NCBI GenBank assembly: GCA_050245915.1
Contig: JBFWWZ010000055.1
Location: 1-14,655, forward strand
Origin: JBDSKH01 sp050245915
GTDB lineage: Bacteria > Actinomycetota > Actinomycetes > Actinomycetales > Microbacteriaceae
DNA length: 14,655 nt
Reading direction: 5' to 3'
How positions within the stretch are numbered: position 1 is the stretch's first letter; each line of letters opens with the position of its first letter. The notes beneath the pieces were generated by a model, which saw nothing but the letters and a program-made list of their open reading frames with translations, was not told the DNA's origin and made no database searches. Below are positions 1 to 7,318 of the stretch, one piece after another. The position numbers and the translations under genes were made by a program.

Positions 1-225
1 GGTCGCGGCGTCGTACCCGGTCGATGCGGCGCTCGGGATGCCGCGGACCGGCTGCGGTACGACCCGCGCCCCGGCCGCGAGGGCCACCTCCGCCGACTGG
101 TCGGAGCTGCCGTTGTCGACCACCACGATCTCGTCCGGCGGCCGATGCTGCGCGCCGAGCGACTCGAGCGCCGTGGCCAGCATCGCGGCGTCGTTCCGTA
201 CCGGGATCACGACCGAAAGACGCAC
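1..225 (-). CDS. Family 2 glycosyltransferase, N-terminal part (runs off left edge)
   Basis: The first 75 residues are visible, read from a GTG at 225 down to base 1 with no stop. The start is VRLSVVIPVRND, the first beta strand of a GT-A fold. About residues 34-41 read EIVVVDNGSSD, the nucleotide-sugar-binding DNGSSD/DDGSxD element of GT2 enzymes. GT2 enzymes transfer a sugar from a nucleotide-sugar donor to a polysaccharide, lipid or protein acceptor at the cytoplasmic face of the membrane. The DXD motif and any membrane segments lie outside the window, so donor and acceptor are unknown. The GTG was chosen because the IPVRND strand follows directly and because a TAAACT hexamer sits 7 nt upstream, the leaderless pattern common in this window. 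The gene begins 10 nt after the Ada-AlkA stop codon but need not be co-transcribed with it. Confidence 0.85.
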   Translation of the reverse strand, partial: MRLSVVIPVRNDAAMLATALESLGAQHRPPDEIVVVDNGSSDQSAEVALAAGARVVPQPVRGIPSAASTGYDAAT

Positions 226-232
226 GGGGGAG

Positions 233-238
233 AGTTTA
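233..238 (-). promoter_or_regulatory. Putative -10 (TAAACT) for the glycosyltransferase, overlapping the upstream stop codon
   Basis: On the minus strand TAAACT is followed by 7 nt and then the GTG at 225. This matches TANNNT at the spacing expected for transcription starting on the start codon itself. The TAA (238-236) is also the stop codon of the Ada-AlkA gene. No Shine-Dalgarno sequence is visible before the GTG. This is a sequence inference; no transcript evidence is available. Confidence 0.5.
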
Positions 239-1753
239 TTGCCGCGCGCGCCAGAGGTGCACGGTCGCGTAGCTGCGCCATGGCGACCAGGCCGCGCCCC
301 GTGCGTCGAGCCCGCGTGGGTCGGCGGGCAGGCCGAGCTTCGTCGCGGTCTGGCGCACCACGAGGTCGCTGCTGAGCAGGATGTCGGGGTTGCCCAGCAC
401 GCGCATGGCCAGATAGTCGGCCGTCCACGGCCCGATCCCGGGCAGCGCCAACAGGCGCTCGCGGAGCTCGGCGGCCGGCGTCTCCACGTCGAGCCGCAGC
501 TCACCCCCCGCGATCGCGCGGGCGGCGCCGAGGATCGTGGCGATGCGGGTCGCCGGGCCGCGGAGCACGTCCCCGCCGCGCTCCGCGATGGTCGCCGCGC
601 TCGGGAACACGCCGCCGCCGAGGTCGGCGACGAGCCGTCCGAGCACCGTACGTGCGGCGGCGACGGAGATCTGCTGGCCGACGAGGGTGCGGAACAACGC
701 CTCCTCCCCATCCGGGCTTCCCGCCAGGCGGATGCCGGGCACCGCGGCGACGAGCGGCGACAGCACCTCATCGCGCGACAGCGCCGCATCGATCGCCACC
801 GAATCGGCGTCCAGGTCGAACAGCCTGCGCATGCGCGCGACCAGGGCGGGGACATCGGCCAGCGCGGCGAGTCTCGCGGTGACGACGATTCCCGGGCGAC
901 CCCCGTCGGGCACGACGCGGATCTCCGCGGTTCCTCCGGGGAGGGTGAGGGCGCGTGCGAAGTGCGTGTCGTCACCGGATTCCAGGGCGGGGACCGCGTG
1001 ATCCGCGAAGAAGCGGAACAGGCCGACGCTGTCGAAGGGCGGCCGCGCCGGGAGCCGCAGGGTGATCTCGCCGGCTTGGACGGCATCCGGCACCCGGCCG
1101 TGGCCGCGGCGGCTCAGGGCCCGCAGCTCGCTGGGCGTCGCTCGGTAGACCGCGGCGATGGTCTCGTTGAACTGGCGCAGGCTGCCGAAACCGGCGGCGA
1201 ACGCGATGTCGCTGATCGGCAGCTCGGTCGCCGCCAGGAGCGTGCGGGCGGTCTGCGCGCGGTGTGCGCGGGAGAGCGCGAGCGGGCCGGCGCCGAGCTC
1301 GGCCTGCAGCACGCGTGAGACGTGGCGCGGGGTGTAGCCGAGCCGGCGGGCGAGGCCGTCGACGCCCTCTCGCTCGACCACCCCGTCGTGCACGAGGCGC
1401 ATGGCGCGCGACGCGAGGTCGTCGTGCAGATTCCAGTCGGGGGAGCCGGGCACGGCGTCGGGCTGGCAGCGCTTGCAGGCGCGCAAGCCCGCGTCGTGGG
1501 CGGCCGCGGCGGTGCGGAAGAACCGCACATTGCCCGGCTTCGGTGTGAGCGCCGGGCAGCTCGGGCGACAGTAGATGCCGGTGGTGGAGACGCCCGCGAT
1601 GAACTGGCCGTCGAACCGGGCATCGCGCGCCGACAGCGCGGCGTAGCGGCGCTCGAAGAGCTCCGCCTCAGAGACGGTCTGCTGGTCGAACGTGAACTCC
1701 ACGTCGTTCACTCTCACACGCGCCACCGACCCCGACTCGCGGGAATCGGACAT
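236..1753 (-). CDS. Ada-type methyl-acceptor/AraC regulator fused to AlkA-like 3-methyladenine DNA glycosylase
   Basis: The 505-residue protein has three parts. Residues about 45-110 are the Ada zinc domain, with all four cysteines: C62 and C66 (YCRPSC), C93 and C96 (ACKRC). C62 corresponds to the E. coli Ada cysteine that takes the methyl group from phosphotriesters. Residues about 115-215 are an AraC-type double helix-turn-helix. Residues about 230-505 are an AlkA N-domain plus HhH-GPD glycosylase, with LPGIGPWTADY and the catalytic Asp near residue 463 (SSDLVVRQ). The protein should excise alkylated bases and sense methyl damage to activate genes, probably including its own. The Ada C-terminal O6-methylguanine transferase domain is absent, as usual in this fusion family, and no ogt gene follows. 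The start at 1753 is tentative: no good promoter or RBS supports it, and a GTG about 14 codons inside is possible. It is divergent from the FAD oxidase gene, 24 bp away. Confidence 0.92.
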   Translation of the reverse strand: MSDSRESGSVARVRVNDVEFTFDQQTVSEAELFERRYAALSARDARFDGQFIAGVSTTGIYCRPSCPALTPKPGNVRFFRTAAAAHDAGLRACKRCQPDAVPGSPDWNLHDDLASRAMRLVHDGVVEREGVDGLARRLGYTPRHVSRVLQAELGAGPLALSRAHRAQTARTLLAATELPISDIAFAAGFGSLRQFNETIAAVYRATPSELRALSRRGHGRVPDAVQAGEITLRLPARPPFDSVGLFRFFADHAVPALESGDDTHFARALTLPGGTAEIRVVPDGGRPGIVVTARLAALADVPALVARMRRLFDLDADSVAIDAALSRDEVLSPLVAAVPGIRLAGSPDGEEALFRTLVGQQISVAAARTVLGRLVADLGGGVFPSAATIAERGGDVLRGPATRIATILGAARAIAGGELRLDVETPAAELRERLLALPGIGPWTADYLAMRVLGNPDILLSSDLVVRQTATKLGLPADPRGLDARGAAWSPWRSYATVHLWRARQ

Positions 1754-1765
1754 CGGCGTGCCCGG

Positions 1766-1771
1766 TACGCT
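1766..1771 (+). promoter_or_regulatory. Putative leaderless -10 (TACGCT) for the GlcD-type gene
   Basis: TACGCT fits TANNNT and is followed by 6 nt and then ATG at 1778, so transcription would start at the A of the ATG. It lies inside the 24-bp gap to the divergent ada-type gene, so any -35 contacts fall within that gene's coding sequence. Confidence 0.5.
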
Positions 1772-1777
1772 CGGATC

Positions 1778-3193
<1,416 letters not shown>

Positions 3194-3229
3194 CGCAGCG
3201 GCCGGAAATACGGACCCCTGGCCTCCCGT

Positions 3230-3248
3230 TTCATTCGTTGAGAATGAA
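3230..3248. promoter_or_regulatory. Perfect palindrome (TTCATTC-5-GAATGAA), operator candidate
   Basis: Arms TTCATTC (3230-3236) and GAATGAA (3242-3248) are perfect inverted repeats around the spacer GTTGA. This is AT-rich compared with its surroundings, and such symmetry is typical of operators for dimeric regulators such as TetR-family repressors. The right arm contains the ATG at 3244 and the left arm covers where its -10 should be, so a bound protein would block both. No regulator gene is adjacent. Confidence 0.5.
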
Positions 3249-3858
3249 TACCACCGAGATGACCCGACCCGAACAGTCCCGACCCGTGCCCGTTCCGCGC
3301 CCGACCGTCGGACGGCTTCGGCTGCGCCCCACCCTGCGCGGCCGCGGTTTCGTCGTCGGCGTGGTCGACGCCGCCGGCCCCGACACCAACGGTTTCGCCC
3401 CCCGCGATCGCGTGGCCTGGAGGGACACCAGCAAGCAGAGTGCGTGGCGCGACACGAACGCCGAGCTCCAGATCGGTCAGCTGCTGATCATGGACCAGGA
3501 CGACGTCCTCGGCGTCCCGTCCTGGATCACCGACGAGCAGGTGGTCAGCTACCTGGGCGCCGGGCTCATCGCCCGCGCGCTGGTGCGCACCCGCCCGTTC
3601 ATCCGCGGCGACGAGGTGCGCGTCGAGTCCACCGATCCGCTCATCGCCGAGATGACGGCGGCGTGGGCGAAGTCGCTGGGAGCCAACGTCGTCGACAGGG
3701 CTGCAGTCGCCATCCACGACGAGCCGCGCGTGCGCCGCACGGTGCTGGGCAGCCACGGCAAACTCGCGCAGGCGGCGGTCGAGGTGTTCCAGGCGATCCG
3801 TGCCGGCGTGTTCGACGGCATCGGCGAAACCAGGCCGACCGTCCGACGGGCGGCGTAA
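3244..3858 (+). CDS. Shortened MDR (quinone oxidoreductase-like) protein, probably non-catalytic
   Basis: The 204-residue product aligns by eye in pieces with zinc-independent quinone oxidoreductases. RGRGFVVGVVDAAGPDTNGFAPRDRVAW matches the catalytic-domain segment GxEGAGxVxxxGxxVxxxxxGDRV. ITDEQVVSYLGAGLIARALVRTRPFIRGDEVRV matches the dimer/hinge region. AEMTAAWAKSLGANVVDRA matches the helix and strand after the NADPH loop. GSHGKLAQAAVEVFQAIRAGVF matches the C-terminal end. The AxxGGVG nucleotide-binding loop is replaced by ESTDPLIAE, roughly 80-100 residues of the Rossmann core are missing, and so is the first half of the GroES-like barrel. NADPH binding is therefore unlikely. The reading frame is intact and GC-rich like its neighbours, which argues against a fresh pseudogene. 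ATG 3244 is chosen; TTG 3238 and ATG 3259 are alternatives in the same frame. Function unknown. Confidence 0.7.
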   Translation: MNTTEMTRPEQSRPVPVPRPTVGRLRLRPTLRGRGFVVGVVDAAGPDTNGFAPRDRVAWRDTSKQSAWRDTNAELQIGQLLIMDQDDVLGVPSWITDEQVVSYLGAGLIARALVRTRPFIRGDEVRVESTDPLIAEMTAAWAKSLGANVVDRAAVAIHDEPRVRRTVLGSHGKLAQAAVEVFQAIRAGVFDGIGETRPTVRRAA

Positions 3859-3887
3859 CGGGCGGAGTGGCAGCCTGACCTGAGTCC

Positions 3888-3893
3888 TAGGCT
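3888..3893 (+). promoter_or_regulatory. Putative leaderless -10 (TAGGCT) for the CMD-SDR-MFS cassette
   Basis: TAGGCT fits TANNNT and is followed by 6 nt and the ATG at 3900, the same geometry as the GlcD-type gene. There is no Shine-Dalgarno sequence between them. It would drive the three overlapping genes downstream. Confidence 0.5.
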
Positions 3894-3899
3894 GACGGC

Positions 3900-4442
3900 A
3901 TGGGTTTCCTGCCGATGCCGTCAGATGAAGAGCTCGAACCCGATGCGAGGATCGCGGCCAACCGCCAGGTCGACCTGCACGGGGGCCGCATCACGAACAT
4001 GAAGCGCACGCTGCTCGGGCACGTGCCCAGCTTCGACGCCTACATGGAGTGGTACACGCTCAAAGAAGAGCTGGTGCCGTTCATCGGCGAGCGGGCGTTC
4101 TCGCTCTTCTCGTACGCGATCAGCGACGCGAACGACTGCCTGGTCTGCTCGGTGTTCTTCCGCCGCATCCTGATCGAATCGGGGGACGATCCCGACAACC
4201 CCGAGGTCACCGAGACCGAGCAGCTGCTGCTCGACTGGGGTCGCATGATCGCGACCGCCCCCGACGGCATCCCGGCCGAGTTCTACGCCCGGCTCGAGGC
4301 GGCGTTCTCGCCGAAGCTGCGAGTGCTGCTCGTCGCGTTCGCCGGGCAGATGGTCGCCACCAACACGTTCGTGACAGTGGGCCGGGTGCCGCTCGACGAG
4401 GTGCTGTACGAGTTCCGCAAGCCCGGCGACACCCGTGTCTAG
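3900..4442 (+). CDS. AhpD/carboxymuconolactone decarboxylase-fold protein
   Basis: This 180-residue, mostly helical protein carries the redox pair C80-x-x-C83 in SDANDCLVCSVFF, the signature position of AhpD-like/CMD proteins (usually DCxxC followed by a histidine). FIGERAFSLFSYAISDANDC resembles the LxxRxxELxxLxVSxxNxC helix of the family. The His that normally follows the second Cys by four residues, part of the proton relay in AhpD, is replaced by Phe. Peroxidase activity as in AhpD is therefore doubtful, although thiol-disulfide chemistry remains possible. Its last 8 nt overlap the start of the SDR gene, which suggests translational coupling and a role in the same pathway. The substrate is unknown. 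Confidence 0.75.
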   Translation: MGFLPMPSDEELEPDARIAANRQVDLHGGRITNMKRTLLGHVPSFDAYMEWYTLKEELVPFIGERAFSLFSYAISDANDCLVCSVFFRRILIESGDDPDNPEVTETEQLLLDWGRMIATAPDGIPAEFYARLEAAFSPKLRVLLVAFAGQMVATNTFVTVGRVPLDEVLYEFRKPGDTRV

Positions 4443-5253
4443 CGGAGAGGCGGCTCTCACCGGCCGCGTCGCGTTCATCACCGGCGCCGCGCACGGCCAG
4501 GGCCGCGCGATGGCCCTCGCGCTCGCCGCCGACGGGGCGGACGTCGTCGCGCTCGACGTGGGCGCCGAACTCGCCTATCCCGCGTATGCGCAGGGCACGA
4601 CGGCCGAGCTGGAGTCGCTGGTCGCCGAGGTGCGGGCGCTCGGCCGCCGCGCCATCCCGGCCCTCGCCGATGTGCGTGACCGCGAGGCGGTGCAGCGGGC
4701 GGTGGATGCCGCGGTCGCCGAATTCGGTCGCATCGACATCCTGATCAACAACGCCGGCATCGTCGCCTACGCCGAGCTCGACGAGATGACCGACGAGGCG
4801 TGGGATTCGATGATCGGCATCAACCTGACGGGGTCGATGGTGGTCGCGCGTGCCGTCGTCCCGCACATGAAGTCCGCCGGGCGCGGGGTGATCATCAACA
4901 ACTCCAGCGTGATGGGCCTGCGCGGAGGCAACCGCCTCTCGCACTACGTCGCCTCCAAACACGGCCTCACCGGCCTGACCAAGGCGTGGGCGATCGAGCT
5001 GGCGCCGCACGGCATCCGGGTGGTGTCGATCCACCCGACCGGCGTCGACACCCCGATGAACGACGGGCTCGCCGCCATGGAGGGCGCGACGCCGCAGGAG
5101 ATCGCGGAGCGGAGCGCCGGAAACCTGCAGCCCGGCGTCCCCTGGATCGAGACCTCGGATGTGGCAGAACTTGTGCGATATCTGGCAAGCGACCGCGCAC
5201 GCTACGTGACAGGCTCGCAGCATGTCGTCGACGCCGGGCTCCTCACCCGTTAG
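4435..5253 (+). CDS. SDR-family oxidoreductase, mycofactocin-coupled type
   Basis: The 272-residue protein is a classical short-chain dehydrogenase: cofactor loop TGAAHGQG near residues 16-23, NNAG, and the catalytic tetrad N130, S158, Y171 (YVASK), K175. Several features match the mycofactocin-coupled SDR group (TIGR03971-like, including carveol dehydrogenases). These are the GQGR cofactor loop, the extra segment after beta-2 (AELAYPAYAQGTTAELESLV), LSHYVASKHGLTGL, HPTGVDTPM, and VPWIETSDVAELVRYLASD near the end. In that group NAD(H) stays bound and electrons leave through mycofactocin. It probably oxidises an alcohol or reduces a ketone; the substrate is unknown. The GTG start at 4435 overlaps the CMD gene by 8 nt, with no separate RBS. 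Its 3' end overlaps the MFS gene by 32 nt. Assignment to SDR is firm; the mycofactocin link is inference. Confidence 0.9.
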   Translation: MSSGEAALTGRVAFITGAAHGQGRAMALALAADGADVVALDVGAELAYPAYAQGTTAELESLVAEVRALGRRAIPALADVRDREAVQRAVDAAVAEFGRIDILINNAGIVAYAELDEMTDEAWDSMIGINLTGSMVVARAVVPHMKSAGRGVIINNSSVMGLRGGNRLSHYVASKHGLTGLTKAWAIELAPHGIRVVSIHPTGVDTPMNDGLAAMEGATPQEIAERSAGNLQPGVPWIETSDVAELVRYLASDRARYVTGSQHVVDAGLLTR

Positions 5254-6511
5254 AGGGCGCCGTCTCCATCCCGCGTGGATCGTCGCGGCGGTCTCGTTCC
5301 TCGCCCTGCTCGGCGCCGCCGGTTTCCGGAGCGCGCCGAGCGCTCTGATCCTCCCGCTCGAAGACGAATTCGGCTGGACGCGCAGCGAGCTGTCCGTGGC
5401 GGTCGGGGTCAACATCCTGCTCTTCGGGCTGACCGCGCCGTTCGCCGCCGCGCTCATGGAGCGGTTCGGCATCCGCCGGGTCGTCACGGTCGCGTTGCTC
5501 CTGATCTCCGCGGGCGCCGGGCTCAGCATCTTCGTCACCCAGTCGTGGATGCTGGTGCTGACCTGGGGCGTGCTCATCGGCCTGGGCACCGGGTCGATGG
5601 CGCTCGTGTTCGCGGCCCTGATCGCGGACCGCTGGTTTCTCAAGCGAAAGGGCTTGATTACCGGGGTGCTGACGGCGGGAAGCGCCACCGGGCAGCTGAT
5701 CTTCCTGCCGATCGTCGCCACCGTCGCCTCCGACCAGAGCTGGCGGACCGCCTCCCTGATCATCGCCGGCCTCGCCCTCGCCGTCGTGCCGATCACCGCC
5801 ATCTTCCTGCGCAACTCGCCCGCCGACGTCGGCATGACCCCCTACGGCTCGCCCGCCGACGCCCTGCCCACACCGCCCCCGAAGAGCCTCATGAACCCGG
5901 CGAAACGGGCGATCCAGATGCTCGGCCGGGCCGCGAAGGTGCGCACCTTCTGGGCGCTCGTCGCCGGGTTCGCGATCTGCGGCGCCACCACGAACGGCCT
6001 CATCGGCACCCACTTCATCCCGAGCGCCCACGACCACGGGATGGCGGAGCCGGTCGCGGCGGGACTGCTCGCCGTCGTCGGCATCTTCGACGTCGTGGGC
6101 ACCATCGCCTCGGGGTACCTGACCGACCGGGTCAACCCCCGCATCCTGCTCGCCATCTACTACGGCGGCCGCGGGCTGTCGCTCCTGCTGCTGCCGTTCC
6201 TGCTGAGCGCGACCCCGACGCCCCCGATCATCCTGTTCGTGGTCATCTACGGGCTCGACTGGGTGGCCACGGTGCCGCCGACGGCGGCGCTCTGCCGGGA
6301 GGTGTTCGGGGTCGACGGGCCCGTCGTGTACGGGTGGGTCTTCGCCTCCCACCAGATCGGCGCCTCGCTCGCGGCGATCGGCGCCGGCGTGCTGCGCGAC
6401 GCTACCGGTGAGTACACCTGGGCCTGGTTCGGTGCGGCGGCGCTCTGCGTCGTCGCTGCGATCGTGAGCGCCGGGATCGCACGCGGCAGGCAGCCGCTGC
6501 CCGTAACGTAG
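5222..6511 (+). CDS. MFS transporter
   Basis: This 429-residue protein has about 12 hydrophobic segments, from WIVAAVSFLALLGAAGF (residues about 19-35) to FGAAALCVVAAIVSAGIA near the C-terminus. The central cytoplasmic loop (residues about 200-245, Pro-rich) separates two six-helix halves. MERFGIRRV after TM2 and GYLTDRVNPRILL after TM8 are the motif-A loops of the major facilitator superfamily. FGWTRSELSVAVG early in the protein resembles oxalate/formate-antiporter and monocarboxylate-porter members. The ATG at 5222 lies inside the SDR gene (32-nt overlap), so the pair is probably translated from one message. Context suggests it imports the SDR substrate or exports its product. Confidence 0.88.
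   Translation: MSSTPGSSPVRGRRLHPAWIVAAVSFLALLGAAGFRSAPSALILPLEDEFGWTRSELSVAVGVNILLFGLTAPFAAALMERFGIRRVVTVALLLISAGAGLSIFVTQSWMLVLTWGVLIGLGTGSMALVFAALIADRWFLKRKGLITGVLTAGSATGQLIFLPIVATVASDQSWRTASLIIAGLALAVVPITAIFLRNSPADVGMTPYGSPADALPTPPPKSLMNPAKRAIQMLGRAAKVRTFWALVAGFAICGATTNGLIGTHFIPSAHDHGMAEPVAAGLLAVVGIFDVVGTIASGYLTDRVNPRILLAIYYGGRGLSLLLLPFLLSATPTPPIILFVVIYGLDWVATVPPTAALCREVFGVDGPVVYGWVFASHQIGASLAAIGAGVLRDATGEYTWAWFGAAALCVVAAIVSAGIARGRQPLPVT
6504..6509 (+). promoter_or_regulatory. Putative leaderless -10 (TAACGT) for the 6517 gene
   Basis: TAACGT fits TANNNT and is followed by 7 nt and the GTG at 6517. Its final T is the first base of the MFS stop codon TAG. An AGGA sits 3 nt before the GTG, so a weak RBS with an operon read-through is an alternative reading. 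Confidence 0.4.
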
Positions 6512-6516
6512 GACGG

Positions 6517-7308
6517 GTGCTCGATCTCGAAGCGGTGATCACGACGGCGCTGTTCATCGGCGTCATCACCCTCGGCCTGCAGATCGCCGACGCTGTGCTC
6601 TCCGTCATCGACGCCCGCACCGTGCGCGATGAGGAGGAACCGGATCGCCTCACCCGCACCCGCCTGCGGGAGCTCGCCTGGACAATCGCCGTCACCGCCG
6701 CGATCGCCGTCTTCATCGCGTTCGGCGTCGACTCCGCGGCGCGCCTGGTGTGGGATGGCGACCGCCCGCTCATCGGGGCCATCGTCCTCGTCTCGTGCGG
6801 CGTCGTCGCGTTCCTGGTCGGCCTGGTGGCGGTCGTCGCTGTGGTGAGGCGCGAGCGGCCGACCTACGCCCGGCTCCGGCGCGATCTGCGCGACCGGACC
6901 ACCGCGGCGATGGAGCCCGCGGAACTCGACGACTTCAGCGACCGGCTGGAGCGCGCCGATCGCCTGCGTGAGCGGCGATCGCGCGCCGGAACCGTCCTCC
7001 GCGGGATCGCCGTGCTCTTCGTGCTCGTGACATCGGCGATCGTCGTGGCCGTCGGCGTCGGGGGTGCAGATCTGCGCCTCGTCATCGGGGGCGTCCTGGC
7101 CGGACTGCTCGGCACCGCGGCGTTCGTCGTGGCCATTCGCGCCGGGTCCGTGCGGCTCACCGCGCTCGACTCCGTGCTCGACCAGCAGCGCGCCGAGGTG
7201 GTCGCCCTGCTCGAGCGCGCCCGCATCCCGCAGCGGGGGAAAGTGCCCGGGCTGCGCGACCGTGTCGCGAAGGCGTTGTCGATTCTGAGGGAGCAGCAGA
7301 ACCGATAA
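6517..7308 (+). CDS. Five-helix membrane protein of unknown function
   Basis: I do not recognise this 263-residue protein. Hydrophobic segments are at about residues 7-30, 54-72, 85-110, 159-181 and 187-208. Between the third and fourth lies a highly charged loop (about 111-158) rich in Arg, Glu and Asp, which is likely helical and cytoplasmic. The C-terminal 50 residues are charged, with a helix-forming LDQQRAEVVALLERARI stretch that could be a short coiled coil. There is no signal peptide distinct from TM1 and no catalytic motif. It starts at GTG 6517, 5 nt after the MFS stop, and ends 10 nt before the PrsW-family start. Given its position it could be a partner or substrate of the protease, but nothing in the sequence proves that. 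Confidence 0.75.
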   Translation: MLDLEAVITTALFIGVITLGLQIADAVLSVIDARTVRDEEEPDRLTRTRLRELAWTIAVTAAIAVFIAFGVDSAARLVWDGDRPLIGAIVLVSCGVVAFLVGLVAVVAVVRRERPTYARLRRDLRDRTTAAMEPAELDDFSDRLERADRLRERRSRAGTVLRGIAVLFVLVTSAIVVAVGVGGADLRLVIGGVLAGLLGTAAFVVAIRAGSVRLTALDSVLDQQRAEVVALLERARIPQRGKVPGLRDRVAKALSILREQQNR

Positions 7309-7311
7309 GGT
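7306..7311 (+). promoter_or_regulatory. Putative leaderless -10 (TAAGGT) for the PrsW-family gene, using the upstream stop codon
   Basis: TAAGGT fits TANNNT and is followed by 7 nt and the ATG at 7319. Its TAA (7306-7308) is the stop codon of the preceding membrane-protein gene. AAGG could also be read as a weak RBS for ATG 7319. Confidence 0.45.
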
Positions 7312-7318
7312 GACCGTC

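Noticed and set aside
4207..5835. A 542-codon minus-strand frame antisense to the CMD, SDR and MFS genes
   Set aside because: It has no recognisable motif, and three overlapping genes with intact active-site or membrane features occupy the plus strand.
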